Shown: positions 56,139 through 64,000 of the stretch, piece after piece
Layout: the number at the start of each line of letters is the position of its first letter
How positions within the stretch are numbered: the first letter of the stretch is position 1
Assembly (NCBI RefSeq): GCF_027214025.1
Contig: NZ_JAPWHB010000005.1
Coordinates: 196,575 to 260,574 of the forward strand
Origin: Parahoeflea alexandrii
GTDB lineage: Bacteria; Pseudomonadota; Alphaproteobacteria; Rhizobiales; Rhizobiaceae
DNA: 64,000 nucleotides
Direction: 5' to 3'
Translations under genes and position numbers: made by a program
Notes under the pieces: generated by a model
Told to the model about the DNA's origin: nothing
The model's input: the letters and a program-made list of their open reading frames with translations, nothing else
Database searches by the model: none

Positions 56139-58211
56139 ATGCGGCAAAACAGGTGGAATGACAAGGAAGCCCAGGCGCGGGTCGATGCGGCGGGCGCCGA
56201 TCCGGCTGACCGCACGCTGGCGCTCAGGGTCTATTCATCCCGCATCATAGGCGCCGATCCCGATCTTGTCATGCATGGCGGCGGCAACACATCCGTCAAG
56301 ACCGAGCGACGGGACCTGTTCGGAGCGATGCAAAAAGTCCTGCACGTCAAGGGCAGCGGCTGGGATCTCGACACGCTCGAGGCGCCCGGCCTGCCTGGCG
56401 TCCGGCTCGAGCCGCTGCTTGAGATGCGCAAGCTCGATGCGCTGTCCGATGAGGACATGGTCAACATGCAGCGTTCCAACCTGCTCGATTCCTCCGCCCC
56501 CAACCCGTCGGTCGAGACCCTGTTGCATGCTTTCCTGCCGCACACTTTCGTCGACCACACCCATGCGACGGCCTTTCTGGCACTGGCAAACCTGCCGGAC
56601 GCCGAAGCCGCGATCCGCGAGATCTTCGGCGACCGGCTGGCGGTGGTGCCCTACATCATGCCCGGCTTTGCGTTGGCCAAAAAGGCCGCCGAAGTCTTCG
56701 ACGCCCATCCTGATTGCGAGGGGTTGATCCTGCTCAAGCACGGTCATTTCACCTTTGGCGCTTCTGCGAAGGAGAGCTACGACAAGGTCATCGAGCACAC
56801 CAACTTGGTCGAGGAGTGGCTTGCTGCGAAAAACCAGGGCCGCAGGTTCGATTGTACCGTCAAGCGGACCCGCCAGCTTGCGGACCCGGATTCAGCGGCT
56901 TCCGTCCTGCCGGTTCTGCGCGGCGCCATCGCAAGCTTGCGCGGTGATCACCACAATGCAGCGCCCCGGCCTGTGCTGATGGACATTCGGGGCGGTCAGG
57001 CAATCAACGCCTTTCTTGGCCGCAACGATCTCGACGATCTGGCGCAACGCGGTGTCGCCTCGCCCGATCACGTCATCCGCACCAAGGGCCGCATGCTGGT
57101 TCTGAGCCAGGATGATCTCGCCAGCGGACGCGACGCGATCGAGGCGAAGGTGGCGGACTACGCTGCCGCCTACCGCGCCATGTTCGACGCGCAATTCAAG
57201 AGGGTTGGCGGCGGCAAGGTGATGCTCGAGCCACACCCTTGCGTGGCCTGGATCGAAGGCATCGGCATAGCCGGCATCGGCAAGGATGCAGCCGCCGCCT
57301 CGGCCGCCGCCGATATCGCCGAGCAGACCGTCGAGGTGATGAGCCAGGGCGAGGCAGCCGGCGGCTTCCGCCCCATCGGCCCGGACGATCTCTTCGACAT
57401 GGAATACTGGTCGCTCGAACAGGCCAAGCTGTCAAAGGCGGCCGCCAAGCCCTTCGCCGGGCAGATCGTCGCCGTCACCGGCGGCGCCGGCGCCATCGGG
57501 CTCGCCACCGCCAAGACCTTCGCCCGCGAGGGGGCTGCAATTGCCCTGATCGATTTCAACCCGGAAGCCTGCAAGGCCGCAGCTGCTTCGATCGGATCCA
57601 ACTGTCTCGCTGTCGTCGCCGATCTCACTGCAAAGGGCTCAGCCGAGCAGGCCGTCGCCGAAATCGTCCGGCGCTTTGGCGGTCTCGACGTGCTCGTCTC
57701 CAATGCGGGGGCCGCGATCCAGGGCATGCTGCTCGATCTTGACGACGCCACCCTGCGCTCGAGTTTCGAACTCAACTTCTTCTCGCACCTGGCCATGGCA
57801 AGGGCCGCGGCTCGGGTGTTCGCATCACAGAACCATGGCGGGCAGATGCTGTTCAACGTCTCCAAGCAGGCGGTCAATCCGGGCAAGGGTTTTGGCGCCT
57901 ACGGGCTTCCCAAGGCAGCCACCTTCTTTCTGGTCCGACAACTGGCGCTGGAACTTGGCGGGGCCGGTGTCCGGGTCAATGGCGTCAATGCCGACCGGAT
58001 CCGCTCCGGCCTGCTGACCGATGATTTCATCAAGTCCCGCGCCGAGGCGAGGGGAGTCTCCGCCTTGGACTACATGGCCGGCAACCTGCTGAAGGCCGAA
58101 GTCGAAGCCCATCATGTCGCCGACGCATTCGTGGCGCTCGCCAAGTCCGAGAGGACCACGGCGCACGTGATCACCGTGGACGGCGGCAATATCGAGGCTG
58201 CCTTGAGGTAA
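56139..58211 (+). CDS. Fused class II aldolase and short-chain dehydrogenase (RhaD/SDR type)
   Basis: Bifunctional protein of 690 aa. Residues 30-430 form a class II aldolase-like domain: DLVMHGGGNTSVK (phosphate loop), zinc His pair in FVDHTHATAFLAL, and a further His in LLKHGHFTFG. Residues 445-690 are an SDR: AVTGGAGAIGLATAKTFA, SNAGAAIQG, NVSKQ (Ser) and AYGLPKAA (YxxxK), then ITVDGGNIEAA. Similar fusions cleave rhamnulose-1-phosphate and process lactaldehyde. Here, near MtnK/MtnA and under the same operator motif, it could cleave 5-deoxy- or methylthioribulose-1-phosphate to DHAP plus an aldehyde. The start is ATG 56139 behind AGGAG. Confidence 0.9.
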   Translation: MRQNRWNDKEAQARVDAAGADPADRTLALRVYSSRIIGADPDLVMHGGGNTSVKTERRDLFGAMQKVLHVKGSGWDLDTLEAPGLPGVRLEPLLEMRKLDALSDEDMVNMQRSNLLDSSAPNPSVETLLHAFLPHTFVDHTHATAFLALANLPDAEAAIREIFGDRLAVVPYIMPGFALAKKAAEVFDAHPDCEGLILLKHGHFTFGASAKESYDKVIEHTNLVEEWLAAKNQGRRFDCTVKRTRQLADPDSAASVLPVLRGAIASLRGDHHNAAPRPVLMDIRGGQAINAFLGRNDLDDLAQRGVASPDHVIRTKGRMLVLSQDDLASGRDAIEAKVADYAAAYRAMFDAQFKRVGGGKVMLEPHPCVAWIEGIGIAGIGKDAAAASAAADIAEQTVEVMSQGEAAGGFRPIGPDDLFDMEYWSLEQAKLSKAAAKPFAGQIVAVTGGAGAIGLATAKTFAREGAAIALIDFNPEACKAAAASIGSNCLAVVADLTAKGSAEQAVAEIVRRFGGLDVLVSNAGAAIQGMLLDLDDATLRSSFELNFFSHLAMARAAARVFASQNHGGQMLFNVSKQAVNPGKGFGAYGLPKAATFFLVRQLALELGGAGVRVNGVNADRIRSGLLTDDFIKSRAEARGVSALDYMAGNLLKAEVEAHHVADAFVALAKSERTTAHVITVDGGNIEAALR

Positions 58212-58235
58212 GAATTGATAGGGACCGCCGGGCGC

Positions 58236-58264
58236 CCGCGCGACTTGGCGTTTCACTCGCGCGG
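58236..58264. terminator. Hairpin between convergent aldolase/SDR and mtlK genes
   Basis: An 8-bp GC-only inverted repeat (CCGCGCGA/TCGCGCGG, with a 13-nt loop) in the 74-bp convergent gap. No T run follows on either strand, so it is a weak or Rho-aided terminator at best. Confidence 0.35.
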
Positions 58265-58285
58265 TCCTGCAATTCCGAACCGAGA

Positions 58286-59812
58286 TCAGTCGGCAGCCCT
58301 GGAAGCGGTTCCGGTGTAAGCCTCGATGGCAGCCCCGGTTCCGTCCTGCCAGATCCGCTCCAGCCAGAAGCTGAAGCGCTGTGAGAACCGCGTTTCGCCG
58401 GCGACATCGCCGTAGATTTCGCGCTGGCCAAGCCAAGCGTGCGGATCCTCACGCGCCGCCAGGGCCGCCTTGTTGAGCGCGTCCCACAGCGGATCGTTCG
58501 GCTCGATCGCCGATCCGTCTTCGCGGGTGCCGGCGCACATCCGGGCCCAAAGCGCTTCAACGAGGCTCAGCCCTTCGATCGATCCCCCTGCATCCAGTGC
58601 ATCGCGCAGGATCGGAAGAACGAAACCGCTATGGCGCGACGAACCGTCAAAGGCGACCCGCCGGGTCGTGTCGTGGATTTCCGGATTGGAGAAGCGCCGC
58701 TCGATCAGGTCGACATAATCCGCCGGGATCATGCCTGGAACCGGCCTGACATAGGTCGCGATTTCCTCCATCTGAACCTTGTTGAAGAGCGCGTTGATCG
58801 CCGGATGCGCCATGCATCCGGCAATCGTCTTGATGGATAGAAGTTCGCCGGCATTGGCGAGAACCTGGTGACCGGCATTGAGGATCCGGATCTTCATCGT
58901 CTCGAAGTCATGCACGTCATCCGTGAAAACCGCGCCGACCCGGTCCCAGTCCGGCCGTCCGGAGCAGAAATCGTCCTCGATCACCCATTGACGGAAATTC
59001 TCATGGGTGACCGGCGCGGCGTCGGCGATGCCCAGCTGACGCGCAAGGCCGATCTCCTTCGGACCCGTGGCGGGCACGATGCAGTCGACCATGGAATTCG
59101 GAAACGAGCAGTTGCCTTCGATCCATTCGGCAAGACCTGGTTCGGAAAGCCTGGCAAGGCCCAGAACCGTTTGCCTGGTGATGGCGCCGTTGCCCTGAAG
59201 GTTGTCACAGCTCTGCACCGTGAACGGGCCGTGCCCGCAGTCACGCCGCAGTTTCAGCGCAGCGACGATCGCGCCGAAGACGGTGCGCGGTCTGGTGGGG
59301 TGTTCCGCATCATGCCGGATATCGGGGTGCGATGCATTGAAAGCCCCTGTGCCCGGATCGGAGAAGTACCCGCCTTCGGTAATCGTCAGCGCAACGATGC
59401 GAATCCGCGGGTCGGTCATGGCGCCGATCAACGGGCCGTTTCCGTCCTCGATCGGCAGATAGTCGATCATCGAGCCGATCACTTCGGCCGAGGTGCCGGC
59501 GGGGTCGAGTTCGATCAGCGTGGTCAGGCAGTCCTGTGCAACAAGCCGCTCCCGCATCGCGGCATCATAGGTGCGCACGCCCGCGCCAATGATCGCCCAG
59601 TCGAGCGCCAGCCCGTCCTGCATCAGCCGGTGCAGGTACCAGGCCTGGTGAGCGCGGTGGAAATTGCCCAAGCCCACATGCACGATACCGGGTGTGAGGG
59701 CCGAACGGTCATAACGCGGGCGCTGAACGCCATCGGGAAGGTCGGCCAGTGTCGCGTTGGCGAGACTTACGGGCGAGGGGCCCGTCATGTGGGTGTCCAT
59801 CAGCTCAGCCAT
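58286..59812 (-). CDS. mtlK: Mannitol 2-dehydrogenase (polyol dehydrogenase, long-chain MDH family)
   Basis: NAD-dependent oxidation of D-mannitol to fructose (also arabinitol in relatives); 508 aa. N-terminal Rossmann GIVHVGLGNFHRAHQAWYLH is near residue 42, and VALTITEGGYF and the signature NSMVDCIVPAT follow. The catalytic Lys lies in MKIRILNAGHQVLANAGEL with the His in the next helix. ATG 59812 overlaps smoS by 13 nt. Order smoE-F-G-K-S-mtlK is that of the Rhodobacter polyol operon, so it oxidises the mannitol brought in by that importer. Confidence 0.93.
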   Translation of the reverse strand: MAELMDTHMTGPSPVSLANATLADLPDGVQRPRYDRSALTPGIVHVGLGNFHRAHQAWYLHRLMQDGLALDWAIIGAGVRTYDAAMRERLVAQDCLTTLIELDPAGTSAEVIGSMIDYLPIEDGNGPLIGAMTDPRIRIVALTITEGGYFSDPGTGAFNASHPDIRHDAEHPTRPRTVFGAIVAALKLRRDCGHGPFTVQSCDNLQGNGAITRQTVLGLARLSEPGLAEWIEGNCSFPNSMVDCIVPATGPKEIGLARQLGIADAAPVTHENFRQWVIEDDFCSGRPDWDRVGAVFTDDVHDFETMKIRILNAGHQVLANAGELLSIKTIAGCMAHPAINALFNKVQMEEIATYVRPVPGMIPADYVDLIERRFSNPEIHDTTRRVAFDGSSRHSGFVLPILRDALDAGGSIEGLSLVEALWARMCAGTREDGSAIEPNDPLWDALNKAALAAREDPHAWLGQREIYGDVAGETRFSQRFSFWLERIWQDGTGAAIEAYTGTASRAAD

Positions 59813-60573
59813 TGTCCGCCATCAACATTGTAGGTCTGTCCGACGACATAGTCGGCATCACTGCTCGCCAGGAAAACCGCCATGCCGCAAAGGTCCTCGG
59901 CCGTGCCCATCCGTCCGAACGGAACCGCCTCGCCGACTTCCCTCTTTTTCTGGCCCGGAGCCTTGTTCTCATACTTCGCGAAAAAGGCGTCGACGCCGTC
60001 CCAGTGCTCGCCATCGACGACGCCGGGGGAAATCGCGTTCACGTTGATGCCGTGGGCGATGAGGTTCAGGCCCGCCGACTGGGTCAGGCTGATGATCGCG
60101 GCCTTGCTCGCGCAATAGACGGCGACAAGTGCTTCGCCCCGGCGGCCGGCCTGGCTGGCCATGTTGATGATCTTGCCGCCCTTGCCGGAGGCGATCATCT
60201 GGCGCGCCACCGCCTGCAGCATGAACAGCGTGCCGGCGACATTGATGTTGAAGACGCGATCGAAATCGATCCGCTCGATCTCGACGATCGGTGCGGCGGT
60301 GAAGATCGCCGCGTTGTTGACGAGGATGTCGATGCCGCCAAAGGCCGCGAGCGTTTCGCTCACGGCGCGGTCGATGCTTTGCTGTTGCGAAACGTCCATA
60401 TGAACCGCAATGGCGGCGTCGCCCAGTTCCTTGGCCGCCGCCCGTGCCTTGGCGAGGTCTATGTCGGCGATCGCCACGCGGGCGCCCTCGCGGACATAGG
60501 CCTCCGCAAAGGCGCGTCCGATACCGCGAGCCGCACCGGTAATCAGCGCTGATTTGCCTGTCAGTCGCGTCAT
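59800..60573 (-). CDS. smoS: Sorbitol dehydrogenase, short-chain type (SmoS)
   Basis: SDR of 257 aa oxidising sorbitol (glucitol) to fructose and galactitol to tagatose in relatives. It has [21 protein letters not shown] (cofactor), VNNAAIF, the catalytic Ser in [17 protein letters not shown] and YCASK, and the family-specific [12 protein letters not shown] and C-terminal TYNVDGGQW. The ATG overlaps the stop of smoK (ATGA). The frame is open further upstream inside smoK, without SDR features. Confidence 0.94.
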   Translation of the reverse strand: MTRLTGKSALITGAARGIGRAFAEAYVREGARVAIADIDLAKARAAAKELGDAAIAVHMDVSQQQSIDRAVSETLAAFGGIDILVNNAAIFTAAPIVEIERIDFDRVFNINVAGTLFMLQAVARQMIASGKGGKIINMASQAGRRGEALVAVYCASKAAIISLTQSAGLNLIAHGINVNAISPGVVDGEHWDGVDAFFAKYENKAPGQKKREVGEAVPFGRMGTAEDLCGMAVFLASSDADYVVGQTYNVDGGQWLS

Positions 60574-61574
60574 TGGATCCGCAACCCGTCTGCTGCGAAG
60601 CGGTGGATTTTCTCGGCGACCGGTGTCAGATAGACAATATCGCCGTGACGGGCGCTGAACTCGCCGTCGACGCGAACCGTGATTGTCTCTCCGCCGCTTT
60701 CGGGATGCACATGCAGGAAAGTGTCGGAGCCAAGATGTTCGGCCACGCCCACCGTGCCCTTCCACTCGCCTTCGGTGAGAGAGATCCCGAGATGTTCGGG
60801 GCGGAAGCCGATGGCATGGGCTCCGTGTTTCGCCGCCTCGGCCCCCTCGAGAAAATTCATTTTGGGCGAGCCGATGAACCCGGCGACGAAGCGGTTGCGG
60901 GGCCGGTTGTAGAGTTCGAGCGGGCTGCCCACCTGTTCGATATTGCCTGCCCGCAGCACTACGATCTTGTCGGCCATCGTCATTGCTTCGACCTGATCAT
61001 GGGTCACATAGATCATTGTGGTCTTGAGCCGCTTGTGCAGCTCGGAGATCTCGAGCCGCATGCCCACCCGCAAGGCCGCATCAAGGTTGGAGAGCGGTTC
61101 ATCAAACAGGAAGGCGGAAGGTTCGCGCACGATGGCGCGGCCGATCGCGACCCGCTGGCGCTGGCCGCCCGAGAGCTGGCCGGGGCGGCGATCAAGGTAG
61201 TCGTTGAGATTGAGCACCTGCGCCGCATTCGACACACGGCGGTCAATCTCTGCCTGATCCAGCTTGGCCATGCGCAGCGGAAAGGCGATGTTCTTGCGCA
61301 CCGACATATGCGGGTAGAGCGCATAGGACTGGAACACCATCGCCAGTCCCCGCTTGGCCGGCGGAACCGTGGAGACGTCGGCGCCATCGATTTCGATGTG
61401 GCCCGAACTGAGATCCTCAAGCCCTGCGATCAGACGCAGCAGCGTCGACTTTCCACAGCCGGACGGGCCAACAAAAACCGTGAACTCGCCGTCTTCGATG
61501 GTCAGGTCCAGCGGCGGTATCACCTCGACCGAGCCGAAGCGCTTGGTCACCTTGTCGAGTACAATGCGTCCCAT
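60570..61574 (-). CDS. smoK: Sorbitol/mannitol ABC transporter ATP-binding protein (SmoK/MalK-like)
   Basis: ATPase of 334 aa with a C-terminal TOBE/OB regulatory domain. It carries Walker [15 protein letters not shown] near residue 35, the signature [16 protein letters not shown] near 134, Walker [16 protein letters not shown], and [16 protein letters not shown]. The C-terminal part ([11 protein letters not shown] onward) is the regulatory fold of the MalK/UgpC group. It is 11 nt after smoG and coupled to smoS. Confidence 0.94.
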   Translation of the reverse strand: MGRIVLDKVTKRFGSVEVIPPLDLTIEDGEFTVFVGPSGCGKSTLLRLIAGLEDLSSGHIEIDGADVSTVPPAKRGLAMVFQSYALYPHMSVRKNIAFPLRMAKLDQAEIDRRVSNAAQVLNLNDYLDRRPGQLSGGQRQRVAIGRAIVREPSAFLFDEPLSNLDAALRVGMRLEISELHKRLKTTMIYVTHDQVEAMTMADKIVVLRAGNIEQVGSPLELYNRPRNRFVAGFIGSPKMNFLEGAEAAKHGAHAIGFRPEHLGISLTEGEWKGTVGVAEHLGSDTFLHVHPESGGETITVRVDGEFSARHGDIVYLTPVAEKIHRFAADGLRIQ

Positions 61575-61585
61575 GGATTTGTTCC

Positions 61586-62416
61586 CTATTTCACTGCGCC
61601 GAAGGTCAGGCCCCGGACAAGTTGCTTCTGGCTGAACCAGCCAAGAATGAGGATCGGTGCAATGGCCATTGTCGATGCCGCGCTGAGCTTGGCGTAGAAG
61701 AGACCTTCCGGGCTCGAATAGCTGGCAATGAAGGCGGTCAGCGGCGCCGCTTGAGCTGCCGTCAGATTGAGCGTCCAGAACGCTTCATTCCAGGCCAGGA
61801 TGAAGTTCAGAAGAATGGTGGAAGCGATGCCCGGCACAGCCATCGGTGTGAGCACATAGATGATTTCCTCGCGCAGTGACGCGCCATCCATTCGGGCCGC
61901 TTCGAGGATTTCTCCCGGGATTTCCTTGAAGTAGGTGTAGAGCATCCACACGATGATCGGCAGGTTGATCAGCATGATCACCACCACCAGGCCGGTGCGG
62001 GTGTCGAGCAGTCCGAGCTCGATGAAGATCAGGTAGATCGGGTAGAGCACGCCGACCGCCGGGAGCATCTTGGTCGAGAGCATCCACAGCAGGATGTCCT
62101 TGGTCCGCTTGGAAGGCACGAAGGCCATCGACCATGCTGCGGGTATGGCGATGATCACACCGATGAGCGTTGACCCGCCTGCTATGATGACCGAATTCCA
62201 CAGGAAGCGCATGTAATCCGATCGCTCCTGAACCACAGCGTAGTTCTCGAGCGTCCAGTCGAAGAACAGAAACAGCGGTGGGTCGTTGATGGCCTGCGCC
62301 TCGGTCTTGAAGCTGGTCAGGATGGTCCAGAGGATGGGGAAGAAGATCAGGATGCCAATGCCCCAGGCGAGCACTGTGTTGATCGTCTTGCGGCGGGTGG
62401 TAACGGCTCGGGACAT
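61586..62416 (-). CDS. smoG: Sorbitol/mannitol ABC transporter permease (SmoG/MalG-like)
   Basis: Carbohydrate-uptake-1 permease of 276 aa with six predicted helices. It begins with a cytoplasmic basic stretch and the helix [25 protein letters not shown] read in order. The EAA loop [31 protein letters not shown] is characteristic. It starts at ATG 62416, 12 nt after smoF. Confidence 0.94.
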   Translation of the reverse strand: MSRAVTTRRKTINTVLAWGIGILIFFPILWTILTSFKTEAQAINDPPLFLFFDWTLENYAVVQERSDYMRFLWNSVIIAGGSTLIGVIIAIPAAWSMAFVPSKRTKDILLWMLSTKMLPAVGVLYPIYLIFIELGLLDTRTGLVVVIMLINLPIIVWMLYTYFKEIPGEILEAARMDGASLREEIIYVLTPMAVPGIASTILLNFILAWNEAFWTLNLTAAQAAPLTAFIASYSSPEGLFYAKLSAASTMAIAPILILGWFSQKQLVRGLTFGAVK

Positions 62417-62428
62417 GGCGCTATCTCC

Positions 62429-63298
62429 TCACGCGTCCAGGTTCTTGCCGACAATGCGCATCAGGAAGACGGCAACGATGTTGGCGAGAATGATTGCGTA
62501 GACACCACCTGCACTGCCGAGCCCGACATTCTGGCTTTCCAGCACCCGCTGGAAGATCAGATAGGTCAGCGTCCGCGTGCCGAAGGCTCCCCCGGTGGTC
62601 ACGAAGATCTCGGCAAAGACCGACAGGAGGAAGATGGTCTGGATCAGGATGACGATCGTGATCGCGCGGCTCAGATGCGGCAGAATGATGTAGAAGAAAC
62701 GGGAGAGCGGTGGCGCACCATCCATCTCGGAGGCCTCCAGCTGCTCGCTGTCGAGCGACTGAATTGCAGTCAGCAGGATCAGTGTCGCGAAGGGAAGCCA
62801 TTGCCACGATACGATCAGGATAATCGAAAAAATCGGAGCGTCGCTTAGCCAGACAACCGGTTCGGCGCCGAAAGCGCGCCAAAGGTGGGCAAACAAGCCA
62901 TTGACCGGGTCCATGAAGATGTTCTTCCAGACCAGGGCGGAAACAGTCGGCATGACGAAGAACGGTGCGATCACCAGGATACGGACGACGCCTTGGCCCC
63001 ACATCGGCTGGTCAAGAAGCAGTGCCAGCAACACACCGAGAACGATAGTGATCAGCAGCGCGCCGCCAACGATGATCAGTGTGGTCTGAACACTCGGCCA
63101 GAAGGCGCTGGACGTGACAAACCGCACGTAATTGTCGAAACCAACCCAGCCAGGCACGATGTCGGGACGGTTCGGCAGAAAGCGGCGGAAGGAAAACCAA
63201 AGTGTCATCACCAGCGGGATGAGCATCCAGCCAAGAAGCAGAATGACCGCCGGTGCCATCATCAGCCGGGCTGCAGATCTGGAGTGTTGGGTCGCCAT
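62429..63298 (-). CDS. smoF: Sorbitol/mannitol ABC transporter permease (SmoF/MalF-like)
   Basis: Permease of 289 aa with six helices. The first is LMMAPAVILLLGWMLIPLVMTLW; the EAA loop reads QLEASEMDGAPPLSRFFYIILPHLSRA. It starts at ATG 63298. A 122-nt gap with a hairpin separates it from the binding-protein gene, which would set a higher level for the binder. Confidence 0.94.
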   Translation of the reverse strand: MATQHSRSAARLMMAPAVILLLGWMLIPLVMTLWFSFRRFLPNRPDIVPGWVGFDNYVRFVTSSAFWPSVQTTLIIVGGALLITIVLGVLLALLLDQPMWGQGVVRILVIAPFFVMPTVSALVWKNIFMDPVNGLFAHLWRAFGAEPVVWLSDAPIFSIILIVSWQWLPFATLILLTAIQSLDSEQLEASEMDGAPPLSRFFYIILPHLSRAITIVILIQTIFLLSVFAEIFVTTGGAFGTRTLTYLIFQRVLESQNVGLGSAGGVYAIILANIVAVFLMRIVGKNLDA

Positions 63299-63372
63299 GA
63301 CGCAAATCCTCTGTGGCCGGGCACACTGGCCCGTTTATCGCCGAATTTTCAGGAATCGTGCGATTGCAAGTG

Positions 63373-63407
63373 AACCGGAAGGCGGCGGCATGCGCCACCC
63401 TCCGGTT
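63373..63407 (-). terminator. Hairpin between smoE and smoF
   Basis: Outer arms AACCGGA (63373-63379) and TCCGGTT (63401-63407) pair perfectly, with a GC-rich inner part that pairs imperfectly. It starts 14 nt after the smoE stop on the minus strand. There is no T tract, so mRNA stabilisation or partial termination in the operon is more likely than a full stop. Confidence 0.5.
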
Positions 63408-63420
63408 TCGGGAGGAAGAC

Positions 63421-64000
63421 TTAGCGGTAACCCGCCGCTTCCATGGCGTCGTTGGTGATCGCCTGCGCCTTTGCGAGCGCCTCCTCGACCGTCTGCTGAC
63501 CTGCATAGACTGCCGAGAACTCCTGGCTGACCTCGGTCGCGATGCCGGCAAACTCCGGGATGGCCGCGAACTGGACCCCGACATAGGGTACCGGCTCGAC
63601 CGTGGGCTTGTTCGGATCCGCCGTCAAAATCGACTCGAGCGTCATCTTGGCGAACGGAACAGCCTGGTAATTCGGGTTCTCGTAGAGCGAGGTCCGTGCA
63701 CCGGGCGGCACGTTGGCCCAGCCTTCCTTTTCGGCAACCAGTTCGATGTAGTCCTTCGAGGTAGCCCATTCGATGAACTGCTTGGCAGCAGCTTCCTTGG
63801 CTGTGCCTGCCGGAATGGCGAGTGCCCAGGCCCACAGCCAGTTGGAACGCTTACCCAGGCCATTGTCCGGCGCGAGCGCGAAGCCAACGCTGTCAGCCAC
63901 AGTCGAATCTTTCGGGTTGGTCACGAAGGATGCCGCCACCGTGGCGTCAATCCACATGCCGCACTTGCCTTGCTGGAACAGCGACAGGTTTTCGTTGAAG
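63421..64000 (-). CDS. smoE: Sorbitol/mannitol ABC transporter substrate-binding protein (SmoE-like), 5' part cut by window edge
   Basis: C-terminal 192 residues of an SBP_bac_1 binder; the frame is open to base 64000, so the signal peptide and the N-lobe lie outside. Seen are FNENLSLFQQGKCGMWIDATVAA, then WLWAWALAIPAGTAKEAAAKQFIEWATSKDY and the C-terminal hinge FAAIPEFAGIATEVSQEFSAVYAG read in order. It heads the polyol operon and supplies ligand to smoF/G/K. Confidence 0.9.
   Translation of the reverse strand, partial: FNENLSLFQQGKCGMWIDATVAASFVTNPKDSTVADSVGFALAPDNGLGKRSNWLWAWALAIPAGTAKEAAAKQFIEWATSKDYIELVAEKEGWANVPPGARTSLYENPNYQAVPFAKMTLESILTADPNKPTVEPVPYVGVQFAAIPEFAGIATEVSQEFSAVYAGQQTVEEALAKAQAITNDAMEAAGYR

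Overview
The window is GC-rich, densely coded DNA from an alphaproteobacterium, most probably of the Rhizobiales/Hyphomicrobiales. The grounds are the codon bias, an IspD of alphaproteobacterial type, a Pim operon, a Smo/MtlK polyol operon of Rhodobacter/rhizobial type and the abundance of ABC importers. I see no rRNA, tRNA, insertion sequence, integrase, phage gene or CRISPR array. It reads as a catabolic archipelago: seven solute-uptake systems, six of them next to their own catabolic enzymes, and seven transcription regulators.

Layout. (1) 1-4077, minus strand: end of an amide/urea-type (Liv family) ABC importer, an amidase and a LuxR-type solo regulator, with a 20-bp dyad just upstream of the amidase. 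(2) 4301-4996: a stand-alone IspD lacking the IspF half usual in this group. (3) 5063-15202, minus strand: a sugar-acid unit bracketed by two GntR/FCD regulators. It holds a ribose-type ABC importer, an SMP-30 lactonase, a XylD-type dehydratase and a DapA-family lyase, together a non-phosphorylative pentose/sugar-acid route. (4) 15364-16319: a TetR regulator with an SMR efflux pump. (5) 16389-26745, minus strand: pimFABCD-type beta-oxidation operon plus hydrolase, SDR and CurA-like reductase, divergent from an IclR regulator and a complete Liv-type importer (26846-32444).

(6) 32510-39687: a DUF1537 sugar-acid kinase, a RuBisCO-like protein (RLP1), a VOC protein and a TRAP transporter, divergent from a LacI regulator with a clear operator palindrome. 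(7) 39959-45193: a ureohydrolase, a Rieske oxygenase and a polar-amino-acid ABC importer. (8) 45555-58211: the most unusual block. It contains split transketolase subunits, a second and divergent RLP (RLP2), a ribose-type importer, MtnK and MtnA (methylthioribose kinase and isomerase), a SorC-type regulator and a fused class II aldolase/SDR. The decamer TTGNCAAATG sits in all three promoter regions of this block, so it looks like one local regulon. (9) 58286-64000, minus strand: mtlK-smoS-smoK-smoG-smoF-smoE, a sorbitol/mannitol operon whose binding-protein gene runs off the window.

The block at 45-58 kb is the best candidate for an undescribed system. It would import a (5-deoxy- or 5-methylthio-)pentose, phosphorylate it at C1, isomerise it to the ketose and process it with an RLP whose RuBisCO active site is altered, a transketolase and an aldolase. 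The function assignments are from reading sequence motifs and remembered family features; no database search was possible.
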